Positions 45,820 to 54,033 of a DNA stretch of 64,000 bases are shown here, in pieces. A program made the position numbers and the translations under genes. The notes under the pieces are model-generated. The model worked only from the letters and a program-made list of their open reading frames with translations, searched no databases and had not been told where the DNA came from. Source of the stretch: Flavobacterium shii (GTDB taxonomy: Bacteria > Bacteroidota > Bacteroidia > Flavobacteriales > Flavobacteriaceae); contig NZ_JAOZEW010000014.1 of NCBI RefSeq assembly GCF_025847235.1, positions 1 through 64,000 on the forward strand. Reading direction: 5' to 3'. Numbering within the stretch: the first letter of the stretch is position 1; every line of letters starts with the position of its first letter.

Positions 45820-46491
45820 TTATTCTGCAAATTTCCATTTAAATTGTTTCTCTAAATTCTCTTGTTCTTCTTTGGTTAGCCTCATTATTGCAATTGACTG
45901 TCCAAATCCATATCCATCATCTCCTAAGCAATCAACTATTCGGATATTTTTTTCTTTTATTTTTTCTTTACAAATCCTAAAAACAATTTCATCCAGCCAA
46001 TCATCACGAAATTCGGGCTTGAAATTTATTTTCTTCTTATCAAGTTCAAATTCAACTTCGATTGACCCTGTTTCGCTATTCCAGGTTTCTTTTATATTCT
46101 TTGGATTAAAAACATAATCTGTTAATTTCGAATGCAAGTTTATAACTTCTTCATAAACTTTGTTTTCTTTACATACACCAGCTTCTAAATCAATAAATAT
46201 CACTTTAGTATCATCAAGACAAGCTAAATCAAATTCATCTAATTCCATTCCTGGATCGTGTTCTTTTTCGAATAATTTTGAATATTCAATTTTTCTAATA
46301 GAATGCAATTTCTTAAATATCTCTGTATTACTTAGCTTTTCATAATTTTTAAAAAAGCCGCTTTTTCGTAAAATAGTAGTATTTTCAATGACTTTATTTT
46401 TCATTAAAACGGCTTTATCTTTCGATAAATTTTTCTTTGGTTCTTTATTACATGAAATTAGTAACAAACAGATTATGAGTAAATATTTCAT
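45820..46491 (-). CDS. Lipoprotein of unknown function
   Basis: The 223-residue protein has a lipoprotein signal with lipobox LISC (residues 11-14) and a basic start after it (NKEPKKNLSKDK). The mature part is charged and probably helical, with GMELDEFDLACLDDTKVIF in the middle and IRIVDCLGDDGYGFGQSIA near the end. I do not recognise a family. It is likely anchored to a membrane in the periplasm. It stands alone. Confidence 0.65.
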   Translation of the reverse strand: MKYLLIICLLLISCNKEPKKNLSKDKAVLMKNKVIENTTILRKSGFFKNYEKLSNTEIFKKLHSIRKIEYSKLFEKEHDPGMELDEFDLACLDDTKVIFIDLEAGVCKENKVYEEVINLHSKLTDYVFNPKNIKETWNSETGSIEVEFELDKKKINFKPEFRDDWLDEIVFRICKEKIKEKNIRIVDCLGDDGYGFGQSIAIMRLTKEEQENLEKQFKWKFAE

Positions 46492-46572
46492 TTGACAAAA
46501 TTTTTAAACTTCTGATGAACTTATTCTTTAGTTGAGAAACTAAATAAAATTTATAATAGAGATTTCTCCAAA

Positions 46573-47376
46573 TTAATTCTGCAATACAGGAATAATATGC
46601 TCCCAGTTAAATTGTTTCGCATAATCTAGTGCAGTTTTACCTTGATTTGTTTTCATGTTGGTATCTACTCCAGATGCCAATAAAACTTCTACAGATGTCA
46701 AATTTCCTGCAATAGTTTCTCTGTGCAATAATGAATATCCTTCTTCATCCTGATGAGTGATTTCGTTCTGATTTTGCTCAATAAAATCAATCAATTTCTC
46801 TTTCATGTTTTTACTCATAGGATGCTCTATAAGATTCTCTGGCTTTTCATTTTGCTCATTTACTAATAAAACTTCATTGTAATCACCAAAATCTAATCCC
46901 CAAGCTTTATCATGTTCTTTTCTTTCCTGATTTGACATTTCTGAGCGTATTGCCTGAATCGTAAATCCGCCATAAGTTTTGGGCTGAGGAGAAGAAAATA
47001 ATTTCGAAAGCCCCTTTGGTGCGCTTCCATGAATTGCAAATAACCAATCACTTATCTGACTTAAAGGAACTGCTACAGCATCCCCATTTTCGATATTTGT
47101 TAACTCATCGGGGGCATTTATCAAAATACCTCTTACCAATTCTCCATCAAAATCAATGTCGTTAATCCACATATGTTCTACTATAGGATTCTCACTTCCA
47201 TCTCTGTTTTCTGAGAATGCAACTTTTGCACATGCCACGCTTAATCCAGGAACAATTCTTCGGTATTCCCAAGATAATTCTCTCCAAAAATATTTAAAAG
47301 TTTCTTGTGCATTTTTAAAAGCTTCAATCATTTTTGGACTATTTCCATCAGCAAAAAATATTTCTTTATTCGTCAT
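46573..47376 (-). CDS. DUF2314 protein with C-terminal ankyrin repeats
   Basis: The 267-residue soluble protein has an N-terminal DUF2314-type domain (about residues 20-165: FWRELSWEYRRIVPGLSVA, then VEHMWINDIDFDGELVRGIL and GGFTIQAIRSEM) and two ankyrin repeats at the end (GYSLLHRETIAGNLTSVEVL, then GVDTNMKTNQGKTALDYAKQ). DUF2314 proteins occur among immunity-type and stress proteins; the ankyrin part suggests protein binding. No toxin gene is adjacent. Confidence 0.78.
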   Translation of the reverse strand: MTNKEIFFADGNSPKMIEAFKNAQETFKYFWRELSWEYRRIVPGLSVACAKVAFSENRDGSENPIVEHMWINDIDFDGELVRGILINAPDELTNIENGDAVAVPLSQISDWLFAIHGSAPKGLSKLFSSPQPKTYGGFTIQAIRSEMSNQERKEHDKAWGLDFGDYNEVLLVNEQNEKPENLIEHPMSKNMKEKLIDFIEQNQNEITHQDEEGYSLLHRETIAGNLTSVEVLLASGVDTNMKTNQGKTALDYAKQFNWEHIIPVLQN

Positions 47377-47621
47377 TTATCAAATTATTTTTAGTTTGTT
47401 TTATATTTCGGGGACAATTTTTGTACTGCTAATTTAGTTTAATTGTCCATTCTATATTTACTTATTTCTAAAAAAAAAATCACAATATGACATAAAAATA
47501 AATACCTATTGATTGTAGTTGTTCCTAATATGATGTTGCAAATACCCCAATTACTGATCGACACATTGACCACAATAACAACATAGAGTCTAATAATTAG
47601 ATAGTTAATACCTATATAGAC

Positions 47622-48593
47622 TTAGAAAGTTACACTTACTTTGGCTAGATTATATCCATATGCACGGGATGCATTAAAATTATAGGTGTATCTTTTATTT
47701 TCTAAATTTTTGCAGCTTTTTTTAATCTTACTATTAGCAATATTTTTTCCAATAATATACCCCATAACCAAAGCAACCGGATAATCGGATACCCAATGTA
47801 CTCCTCCTTGAACCATTTCGAATCCTAAAACGGTTATTAGGCTGTAGCCAACAGGTTTAATCCATTTTACCTCTGGATAATTACCCATAATTACATATAA
47901 TGCTGCTGTTGCAGTCATTAAATGCCCGGATGGAAAAGCATCATAATTTGGCGTATTGGAAGCAAAAGCTTTAAAACTAGGAAAAGGATTCCATGCTCCA
48001 CCGGGATTTCCATCTGCGATAGCAGGAGCAGGGCTCTGTCTTCCTGTAACTCGTTTTATCGTTTGACTAAATACGCCCGATATTGCAAGACTCTCTATTA
48101 ATCCCGAAGCTGTGTTTAATGATCGATAATCATCTTTTATCAATCCATAACTTGCAAAACCTAAACTTAGCAATAATGGAGTCGTACCATTTCCTAATAA
48201 ATAGATTCCCGAAGTAATGTTTGGAGGAATATTACTTAAAGGTCCGAAATTTTTATATCTCGCCGTTTCCTGTAATCCTATTTTCTCTCCAATTTCACGT
48301 GATTGATCCAGTAAATATTGATCTGCAGGTAATAAGGCAACTGTAGTAACTGCAGAAACTCCTAGAGCAATAAGATTTTCTTTATTACCAATGTCTTTTA
48401 TTGTTCCCGTAAAGTCTTTAGGCAGTTTGGTAATAAAATCAAAAAGATGAGGCTTTTTATAAGTATAAAATTCACCGTTCGGGAGTTGGTAAACTTGATA
48501 TTTTAATCCATCGATTAAACTATCCTTAACTTGTGATTGCACGCTTTGCGATAATATAAATATAAAAATATAAAAGTAGATTGATTTTCTCAT
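47622..48593 (-). CDS. PAP2 family membrane-associated phosphatase
   Basis: With the ATG at 48593 the protein has 323 residues and a signal peptide (MRKSIYFYIFIFILSQSVQS). The PAP2 motifs are KRVTGRQSP, then YDAFPSGHLMTATA with the PSGH His, and GVHWVSDYPVALVMG with the nucleophilic His and Asp. The family removes phosphate from lipids such as phosphatidylglycerol phosphate, undecaprenyl pyrophosphate or lipid A. A -7 element (TACCTTTG) stands directly before the ATG. It belongs to the envelope island with a tyrosine phosphatase and a sulfatase-type transferase. Confidence 0.87.
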   Translation of the reverse strand: MRKSIYFYIFIFILSQSVQSQVKDSLIDGLKYQVYQLPNGEFYTYKKPHLFDFITKLPKDFTGTIKDIGNKENLIALGVSAVTTVALLPADQYLLDQSREIGEKIGLQETARYKNFGPLSNIPPNITSGIYLLGNGTTPLLLSLGFASYGLIKDDYRSLNTASGLIESLAISGVFSQTIKRVTGRQSPAPAIADGNPGGAWNPFPSFKAFASNTPNYDAFPSGHLMTATAALYVIMGNYPEVKWIKPVGYSLITVLGFEMVQGGVHWVSDYPVALVMGYIIGKNIANSKIKKSCKNLENKRYTYNFNASRAYGYNLAKVSVTF

Positions 48594-48596
48594 GTA

Positions 48597-48604
48597 CAAA
48601 GGTA
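48597..48604 (-). promoter_or_regulatory. -7 element (TACCTTTG) three bases before the PAP2 start codon
   Basis: On the minus strand TACCTTTG (48604-48597) is followed by TAC and then the ATG at 48593. Transcription would begin within or just before the start codon, so the mRNA should be leaderless or almost so. Confidence 0.5.
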
Positions 48605-48732
48605 AAGCGCTTATATATAGTGGTAACCCAACAAAACACGTTGGATAACAATTAAATATTTACGCTTGAATTTTATTAAAAAAGCGATAAGTGAGACTGA
48701 ATAAATAAGACCTAATCATTTTACTTGGGATT

Positions 48733-48788
48733 GATACATTAAAGTTTATAGTTTCCTAAAATAGAGGATATACAGACTTTAATGTATC
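48733..48788. repeat. 13-bp perfect inverted repeat with 30-bp loop
   Basis: GATACATTAAAGT (48733-48745) and ACTTTAATGTATC (48776-48788) pair perfectly. There is no T run after it. It lies between the PAP2 and tyrosine phosphatase genes. The rest of 48605-48900 shows no gene. Confidence 0.8.
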
Positions 48789-48900
48789 TAAACTAAATAG
48801 GCACACAGTGAATCTATACTGGAACTAAATAGCCAATATAAGACATTGCACAACTAAATTTGAGATTATTTCTTTTTGAATAAATAACTTTCTAATGAAG

Positions 48901-49488
48901 TTATTTAGCTTGAGCAATTTGTCTTCTGGTCTTGTAGGCTTTTAGGTATTCTCCTTTGGGAGTTCCATCATCAAAAGAGCCAAATTTAGTTATAAATCTT
49001 GTACCTAGACGCGCTTGTTCGTTAGTGAAATTTTCATATTCTATTCGATACAATGCCGAGTACATTTCGGCTCTGCCTATACCGTGATAGCAATGAATAA
49101 GAACAGGATAATTATCCTTATTATCCATTATTTTAAAAAATATATCTAAGTTTTTTTTAACTGGAACCTGATCCGATCCATCGTTAAAATAATTAACTCC
49201 TTTTATTTTTGCAATTGCTTCTTTTTCGGCAGTTAGTTCAGCTGGAATTTCCGGATTATTATCTAAATCCAAAGTTCCTGGAAAACGTAAATCAATTACT
49301 GATTTAATATGATATTTGTTGATATAATCTGCCAATTGATCTGGCGGAATAACTCCCGACTTATACACTTTTCCCTCGGATATTGTTTTAAAATTATGAT
49401 TGATATTCATATCATAAACATATTTTGCAACACCGATAAGTATAATTGCAATAATAGCAAAACCAAATATTTTTTTCTTATTTTTCAT
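48901..49488 (-). CDS. Membrane-anchored tyrosine/dual-specificity phosphatase
   Basis: The 195-residue protein has an N-terminal membrane anchor (FGFAIIAIILIGVAKYVY) and a small phosphatase domain with the CX5R loop HCYHGIGRAE (Cys133, Arg139). The general acid may be in YFNDGSDQVP. The catalytic part should face the periplasm. Proteins of this type dephosphorylate phosphotyrosine or phospholipid head groups (like PGP phosphatases of the PTP fold). It follows the sulfatase-type gene after 23 bases and probably shares its transcript. Confidence 0.82.
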   Translation of the reverse strand: MKNKKKIFGFAIIAIILIGVAKYVYDMNINHNFKTISEGKVYKSGVIPPDQLADYINKYHIKSVIDLRFPGTLDLDNNPEIPAELTAEKEAIAKIKGVNYFNDGSDQVPVKKNLDIFFKIMDNKDNYPVLIHCYHGIGRAEMYSALYRIEYENFTNEQARLGTRFITKFGSFDDGTPKGEYLKAYKTRRQIAQAK

Positions 49489-49511
49489 TTATTCTAATTT
49501 TATGAATTTTG

Positions 49512-51446
49512 TTATTTCTTATAATAAAGTTTCTGATCAACGACTCTGTTGTAATAATCTTCTATAAATGCCTTACAGTTCAATTCTATTTCCTTCATTT
49601 CGGCATTTTTATGAGCAATTAAATTATTTTTCAGGTCTTTATCATTTTTATCATAAAAACCAAGGGCATTTTTACCATCAAACGTGCAGATATAATTTCC
49701 TTTTGAAAATTGATAAATAGTCCCGGTTGAGTTAATAACAAATGGTTGGGATGATTTTTTATCAAGTAAACTTCTGCCCCAACTTCTAAAAGGTTTTGGG
49801 TATCCTATCATATCCAATATTGTAGGATAAATATCTATTTGTTGAGCAAAGTCATCATCAACACCTACGTATTGGCTATTAGGCTTGTAAATGATAATAG
49901 GAACGGCAAAATGATTTATAGCTTTTTGATATTCATCATAATAAATCTGATTACAATGATCGGCAACCAACACAAAGATTGTATTGGAAAACCACGGTTT
50001 CTTTTTGGCTTCGTCAAAGAATCTTTTTAAAGCATAATCGGTATATTCTGCACACTTATGAATAGGAACTCCACCTTCGTGAAATCTATTTTTATATTTT
50101 TCGGGAATAATATAAGGTTCGTGTGAAGAAACTGTAAATACACTGGCAAAAAATGGTGTTTTCTTTTTATCCAACGTTTTTTCCATAAATTGTAAAAATG
50201 GCTCATCCCATATCCCCCAATAACCATCAAATTGCGAGTCGTCATTAAACTCTGTTCTTCCATAATAATTGTCGATTCCTAAGATATTGGCAAATCCTAA
50301 AAAACCCATGGAACCATTTGCAGCTCCATGAAAAAAGGAGGTATTATATCCTTCGCTTTTTAATGTAGAAACTAATGACTCAATCTTTTGTTTTGGGTAT
50401 GGCGATGATGTAAAGGCATCCTTAAAAGAAGGAATTCCTGCCAAAACAGATGACATGCCGTGAATAGATTGTCGTCCATTTGCGTAAGCATTTGTAAAAA
50501 TCATACTATGCTGAGACAAAGAGTCCAAAAAAGGAGCATGGCTTTTATAATTTGGGATTTTGGAATCTTTATTGAATGCTCCAATATATTCGCGACCATA
50601 ACTTTCGAGTATAAAAACAACAACATTAGGCTTTGTCTGTGGGTTGTTTTTATATTGTTTTATCGGCTGTACTTTTTCCAGAATTATCTGTTCATTTACA
50701 TCTATGTAATTTGTCTTCTTGAAGCTATTGGTAAACAAGGTTCTAAGAATTGCAAATGGTGTATTTAGTACAATATCCGAATGTACAATATTGGTTACAT
50801 GGCGACTAGCATCTAATATATTAATTGGTCGGGTAGATTTTTTAAAATCACCTCCTCTAATTCCTCCAATTGTAAACAAAACAACCAGTAGAAAGCTAAT
50901 CGTTGAAAATCCAAAATAGTAAAGTTTATTTGTCGGTATATTAACCTTAACTGTCACTCTTTTATACAAGAATATCCAAAATGCCGAGAAAATAAGGAAT
51001 AGAATAAGTATATACCAATAATCTACAAGAAAGCTAAAGAGCAATACTTTCTTATTCGTTTCATGTTGCAAGACATTTAAAACCACAATAGTCGTTCTTG
51101 CAAAAGTATATTTGTAGTAAATAAAATCAATAAAATTGGTTGCATACGCAATTAGATTTGTAGTAAAATAGAGGTAGAAAAGAAATTTTTGATACCCTGG
51201 ATTTGTATTTCTATATAAAGGAATAACTGATAATACTATAAACAGTAAGTTAACATATAAAATCGCTGTAGTATCAAATGCTAATCCATAATAACAAAGA
51301 GAAAAGAACTCGGAAATAGAGTCTACTTTTAATATATTTTTATTAAAAAGATAGAATAAAATTCTGGCGAAGAAATAAAAAAGATAAGCTAATGAAAGTC
51401 TATAAAATAAGACTAGGAATTCATTTAAACGAATGTGTTTAGGCAT
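49512..51446 (-). CDS. LTA-synthase-like sulfatase-fold membrane transferase
   Basis: The 644-residue protein has five N-terminal membrane helices (about residues 10-180) and a periplasmic alkaline-phosphatase/sulfatase domain (about 265-580). Motifs: VVVFILESYGREYIGAF with the first metal Glu, then GRQSIHGMSSVLAGIP with the probable nucleophile Ser, FFHGAANGSMGF and VLVADHCNQ with metal Asp/His. This is the plan of LTA synthase, EptA and OpgB. In a Gram-negative it more likely moves phosphoethanolamine or phosphoglycerol to lipid A or glycans. It is in one likely operon with the phosphatase at 48901. Confidence 0.87.
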   Translation of the reverse strand: MPKHIRLNEFLVLFYRLSLAYLFYFFARILFYLFNKNILKVDSISEFFSLCYYGLAFDTTAILYVNLLFIVLSVIPLYRNTNPGYQKFLFYLYFTTNLIAYATNFIDFIYYKYTFARTTIVVLNVLQHETNKKVLLFSFLVDYWYILILFLIFSAFWIFLYKRVTVKVNIPTNKLYYFGFSTISFLLVVLFTIGGIRGGDFKKSTRPINILDASRHVTNIVHSDIVLNTPFAILRTLFTNSFKKTNYIDVNEQIILEKVQPIKQYKNNPQTKPNVVVFILESYGREYIGAFNKDSKIPNYKSHAPFLDSLSQHSMIFTNAYANGRQSIHGMSSVLAGIPSFKDAFTSSPYPKQKIESLVSTLKSEGYNTSFFHGAANGSMGFLGFANILGIDNYYGRTEFNDDSQFDGYWGIWDEPFLQFMEKTLDKKKTPFFASVFTVSSHEPYIIPEKYKNRFHEGGVPIHKCAEYTDYALKRFFDEAKKKPWFSNTIFVLVADHCNQIYYDEYQKAINHFAVPIIIYKPNSQYVGVDDDFAQQIDIYPTILDMIGYPKPFRSWGRSLLDKKSSQPFVINSTGTIYQFSKGNYICTFDGKNALGFYDKNDKDLKNNLIAHKNAEMKEIELNCKAFIEDYYNRVVDQKLYYKK

Positions 51447-51609
51447 TTTTATTATTTTTTAATTGCAATTTTTGATTAATCAAACATGGTTGTAAATAAA
51501 TGAATATAAGTTTACTCCAACTTGTAATCAATGTGATATTTGAATAAACAAACTGTTTGTTTAATGTTATATCAGGCTGAAATTTTCCTGATATAATGCT
51601 TTAAATCAC

Positions 51610-51777
51610 TTACTGTGTAATCAAATTGTTAAGTTTATCAACTAAATAAAAACACAAAAATCCTCCCAAGTAGAATATTGGAGGATTATTGAAGGATCTA
51701 TTCTTTGATTTGATTTCTGCTTTAGCAAATGATCTTACGTCAGACACAATTGCTCTTTCTAAGAATGTTTTTTCCAT
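51610..51777 (-). CDS. Possible 55-residue leader peptide ORF upstream of the sulfatase gene
   Basis: ATG at 51777 opens 55 codons: a charged start (MEKTFLERAIVSDVRSFAKA), then a KSKNRS region, NNPPIFYLGGF and a hydrophobic LCFYLVD. It follows two TAGAATT boxes by about 50 bp and contains a terminator-like hairpin within codons 30-40. It may be a small protein, an attenuator peptide or an accident in a regulatory RNA. It lies about 160 bp before the sulfatase-type gene. Confidence 0.35.
   Translation of the reverse strand: MEKTFLERAIVSDVRSFAKAEIKSKNRSFNNPPIFYLGGFLCFYLVDKLNNLITQ
51650..51684 (-). terminator. Terminator-like hairpin in the sulfatase leader
   Basis: On the minus strand CCTCCAA (51684-51678) pairs with TTGGGAGG (51669-51662, one extra base), followed by ATTTTTGTGTTTTT. 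It stands between the response-regulator boxes and the sulfatase gene, so it could act as an attenuator or end a short RNA. Confidence 0.5.
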
Positions 51778-51829
51778 CTTTAAAAAATAAAACTTGAATT
51801 ATTAATTTTATTCGATAAAGGTGATATTC

Positions 51830-51847
51830 AATTCTATTTTAATTCTA
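51830..51847 (-). promoter_or_regulatory. Response-regulator boxes before the sulfatase leader (2 copies)
   Basis: TAGAATT on the minus strand occurs at 51847-51841 and 51836-51830, exactly 11 bp apart. A TATCACCTTTA resembling a -7 region begins four bases further on. Confidence 0.65.
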
Positions 51848-51867
51848 TGCGAAGTTGCCGAATTAAC

Positions 51868-53139
51868 TTATTTTACTTTTAATGTAAAACGATGTTCATT
51901 ATTAATGAATTTATATTTTAGTTTTAACCCGCTTACTTCGGCTATTTCATATGCAATTGCCAAGCCTAATCCTGTAGATAAATGCGAAGTCGACATTTTT
52001 TGGAAACGCTCTGCAAGTAATAATATATCAAGAGGTTCTTCCTGACCGGTATTCTGGATAGAAAGGGAATTATGTTTTATAGAAATAACAATTTTTCCTT
52101 TATTAATATTATGACGAATTGCATTTTGAAATAAATTATTAATCAGAACCAGACATAAATCGGTATTCATATTGATTAAAAAATCACTCTGAATATTTTT
52201 TTCAACACTAATTTTATTTTCTTTAATATGTTCCTCAAACAATACCAGTGACTGGTTTACCATTTTTTCGGCAGATACAATTTCTGTAGTTTTAAATTGT
52301 CTGTTTTCTATTTTGGTAAGTAATAACAATGATTTGTTTAAGCGAATCAATTTTGAGCAAGCATCATCTATAGCAATAATTAGCTCGATATCATTGGGTT
52401 GTAAACTTTCGGATTGAATAAGAAGATCGACCTTTGATTTTATTACTGCCAATGGCGTCTGGATTTCATGTGATGCATTTTCTGTAAATTTCTTCTGGCT
52501 GTTATAATCCATAATCATCTTATTCATCATTTCTTTAAGCGAATGATTTAGTTCTTTGAATTCATTTACACATGTTTTTTCAAATTCGGGAACCTCATTA
52601 TCACTTGCCCGAAAAATTTTCAAATGATGTATTGCATTATAAAACGGTCTCCATAAGGTTCTTGAAACCCAAAAATTAATAAGCATTGAGATTATAACTT
52701 GCAAGACTAGAATAGCCGTGAGGAGAAAAAATATACCTTCAAAAAGTTCTTCAAATTCTAGTGTACTACGCCAAATCTTGATTTGATAATTGGTACCATT
52801 AACTTTTACATTGGAGGTAATCATTTGGTTTATGGCAAGCTCTTTTTCTATCTTGTCATAAATTAAAGTATCCGAAAATATGGTTTGATTCTCTTTTTTT
52901 AAGTCCAGATTATTAATTTTATTTATCTGGGCTTCTTTACTTTTTGTAATAAAACGAAGTGAAATACTGTCATTATTCTTTAAGTACTCCTCAATCATTA
53001 TTTTACGGTCTAATAACATATCTTCATTACTTTCTTTTAGTTCTCCAGTAATAAAATAATAGCTAACAACTCCGGATATGATTAAAATCGGAATACTAAG
53101 AATCAAGAAATATAAATTAGTCTTTACAAGTAATTTCAT
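51868..53139 (-). CDS. Sensor histidine kinase of the envelope island
   Basis: The 423-residue protein has a first membrane helix (about residues 8-30), a periplasmic sensor domain of about 110 residues, a second helix (about 138-165), then HisKA with ASHEIQTPLAVIKSK and an ATPase domain with N box NLFQNAIRHN and G2 STGLGLAIAYEI. The G1 box is reduced to IQNTGQEEPL, as often seen in Bacteroidota QseC/PmrB-like kinases. It overlaps the response regulator gene by four bases and should phosphorylate it. Confidence 0.9.
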   Translation of the reverse strand: MKLLVKTNLYFLILSIPILIISGVVSYYFITGELKESNEDMLLDRKIMIEEYLKNNDSISLRFITKSKEAQINKINNLDLKKENQTIFSDTLIYDKIEKELAINQMITSNVKVNGTNYQIKIWRSTLEFEELFEGIFFLLTAILVLQVIISMLINFWVSRTLWRPFYNAIHHLKIFRASDNEVPEFEKTCVNEFKELNHSLKEMMNKMIMDYNSQKKFTENASHEIQTPLAVIKSKVDLLIQSESLQPNDIELIIAIDDACSKLIRLNKSLLLLTKIENRQFKTTEIVSAEKMVNQSLVLFEEHIKENKISVEKNIQSDFLINMNTDLCLVLINNLFQNAIRHNINKGKIVISIKHNSLSIQNTGQEEPLDILLLAERFQKMSTSHLSTGLGLAIAYEIAEVSGLKLKYKFINNEHRFTLKVK

Positions 53140-53816
53140 TCATGTATTTTAAAGTTATACCCAATCCCGTATATGGTTTGGAGGTAATCGTCACATTTTT
53201 TTTCCAAAAGTTTTTTTCTCAAATTCTTTACATGATTATAAATAAAATCAAAATTGTCTAAGCGATCTGCATTATCTCCCCAAAGATGTTCGGCCAATGC
53301 ATTCTTACTTACTACTCGATTCTTATTGGCTATAAAGTAAAGTAATAAGTCGTATTCTTTGGAAGTCAAAGTTACACTTTTGTTATTGACAAAGACACTT
53401 CTTTGGGCTGGCAGAATTCTAATTTCATTTATGATAATTTCCATATTACCATCAAAGCTTTTTCGTCTAATCAAAGCTTTTATTCTCGAATTAAGTTCGG
53501 ATAAATGAAAAGGTTTTGGCAAATAATCATCTGCACCAAGATCTAGTCCATAAATTTTATCATCAAGAGAATTTTTGGCAGAAATAATGATAACACCAGC
53601 TTTGGATTTTTTTAATTTTATTTCTCTTATTAAATCAAGTCCTGAGCCTTTGGGCAAAGTAATATCTACCAGAATACAATCATAATCATAGAGCGCAATT
53701 TTTTGTTCGGCTTTATCATAATCCGAAGCAACTTCTACAACATTGCCTTCCATCTCAAAATATTGCTTGATACTTTTTTGCAATTCTGGTTCATCCTCAA
53801 TTAATAATATCTTCAT
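53136..53816 (-). CDS. OmpR-family response regulator
   Basis: The 226-residue protein has a receiver (acidic pair IEDEPE, phospho-Asp in CILVDITLPKG, Lys in LPKPFHLSEL) and a winged-helix effector domain (VTLTSKEYDLLLYFIANKNR, ending YNHVKNLRKKL and IYGIGYNF). It resembles PmrA/QseB-type regulators, which bind direct repeats of 11-bp period. Such repeats (TAGAATT) lie before its own gene, before the divergent fusion gene and before the sulfatase leader, so it probably controls the whole island and itself. Confidence 0.9.
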   Translation of the reverse strand: MKILLIEDEPELQKSIKQYFEMEGNVVEVASDYDKAEQKIALYDYDCILVDITLPKGSGLDLIREIKLKKSKAGVIIISAKNSLDDKIYGLDLGADDYLPKPFHLSELNSRIKALIRRKSFDGNMEIIINEIRILPAQRSVFVNNKSVTLTSKEYDLLLYFIANKNRVVSKNALAEHLWGDNADRLDNFDFIYNHVKNLRKKLLEKKCDDYLQTIYGIGYNFKIHE

Positions 53817-53902
53817 AGTATAGGTTTTTCATTTAATAAGAGATTTGATTTTGATGTTATAAGATACTACCTCTTAAACATTTCGGTGCAATTTTACAAC
53901 CT

Positions 53903-53920
53903 GAATCTATTTTAATTCTA
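53903..53920 (-). promoter_or_regulatory. Response-regulator boxes before its own gene (1 good, 1 weak copy)
   Basis: On the minus strand TAGAATT (53920-53914) is followed 11 bp later by TAGATTC (53909-53903). A -7-like TAAAATTG stands at about 53897-53890, right behind them. Confidence 0.5.
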
Positions 53921-53953
53921 TTTAAGTTTCATGAATCGAGAATGCTTAAACAA

Positions 53954-53993
53954 TAGAATTGAAATAGAATTGAGATAGAATTGAGGTAGAATG
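53954..53993 (+). promoter_or_regulatory. Response-regulator boxes before the hydroxylase fusion (4 tandem copies)
   Basis: TAGAATT occurs at 53954, 53965 and 53976 and TAGAATG at 53987, each exactly 11 bp after the last. A TATATTTA resembling a -7 element follows at about 54011, before the ATG at 54034. Confidence 0.8.
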
Positions 53994-54033
53994 GCATACT
54001 AATGTTGTAGTATATTTATCAACCCAGAATAAA

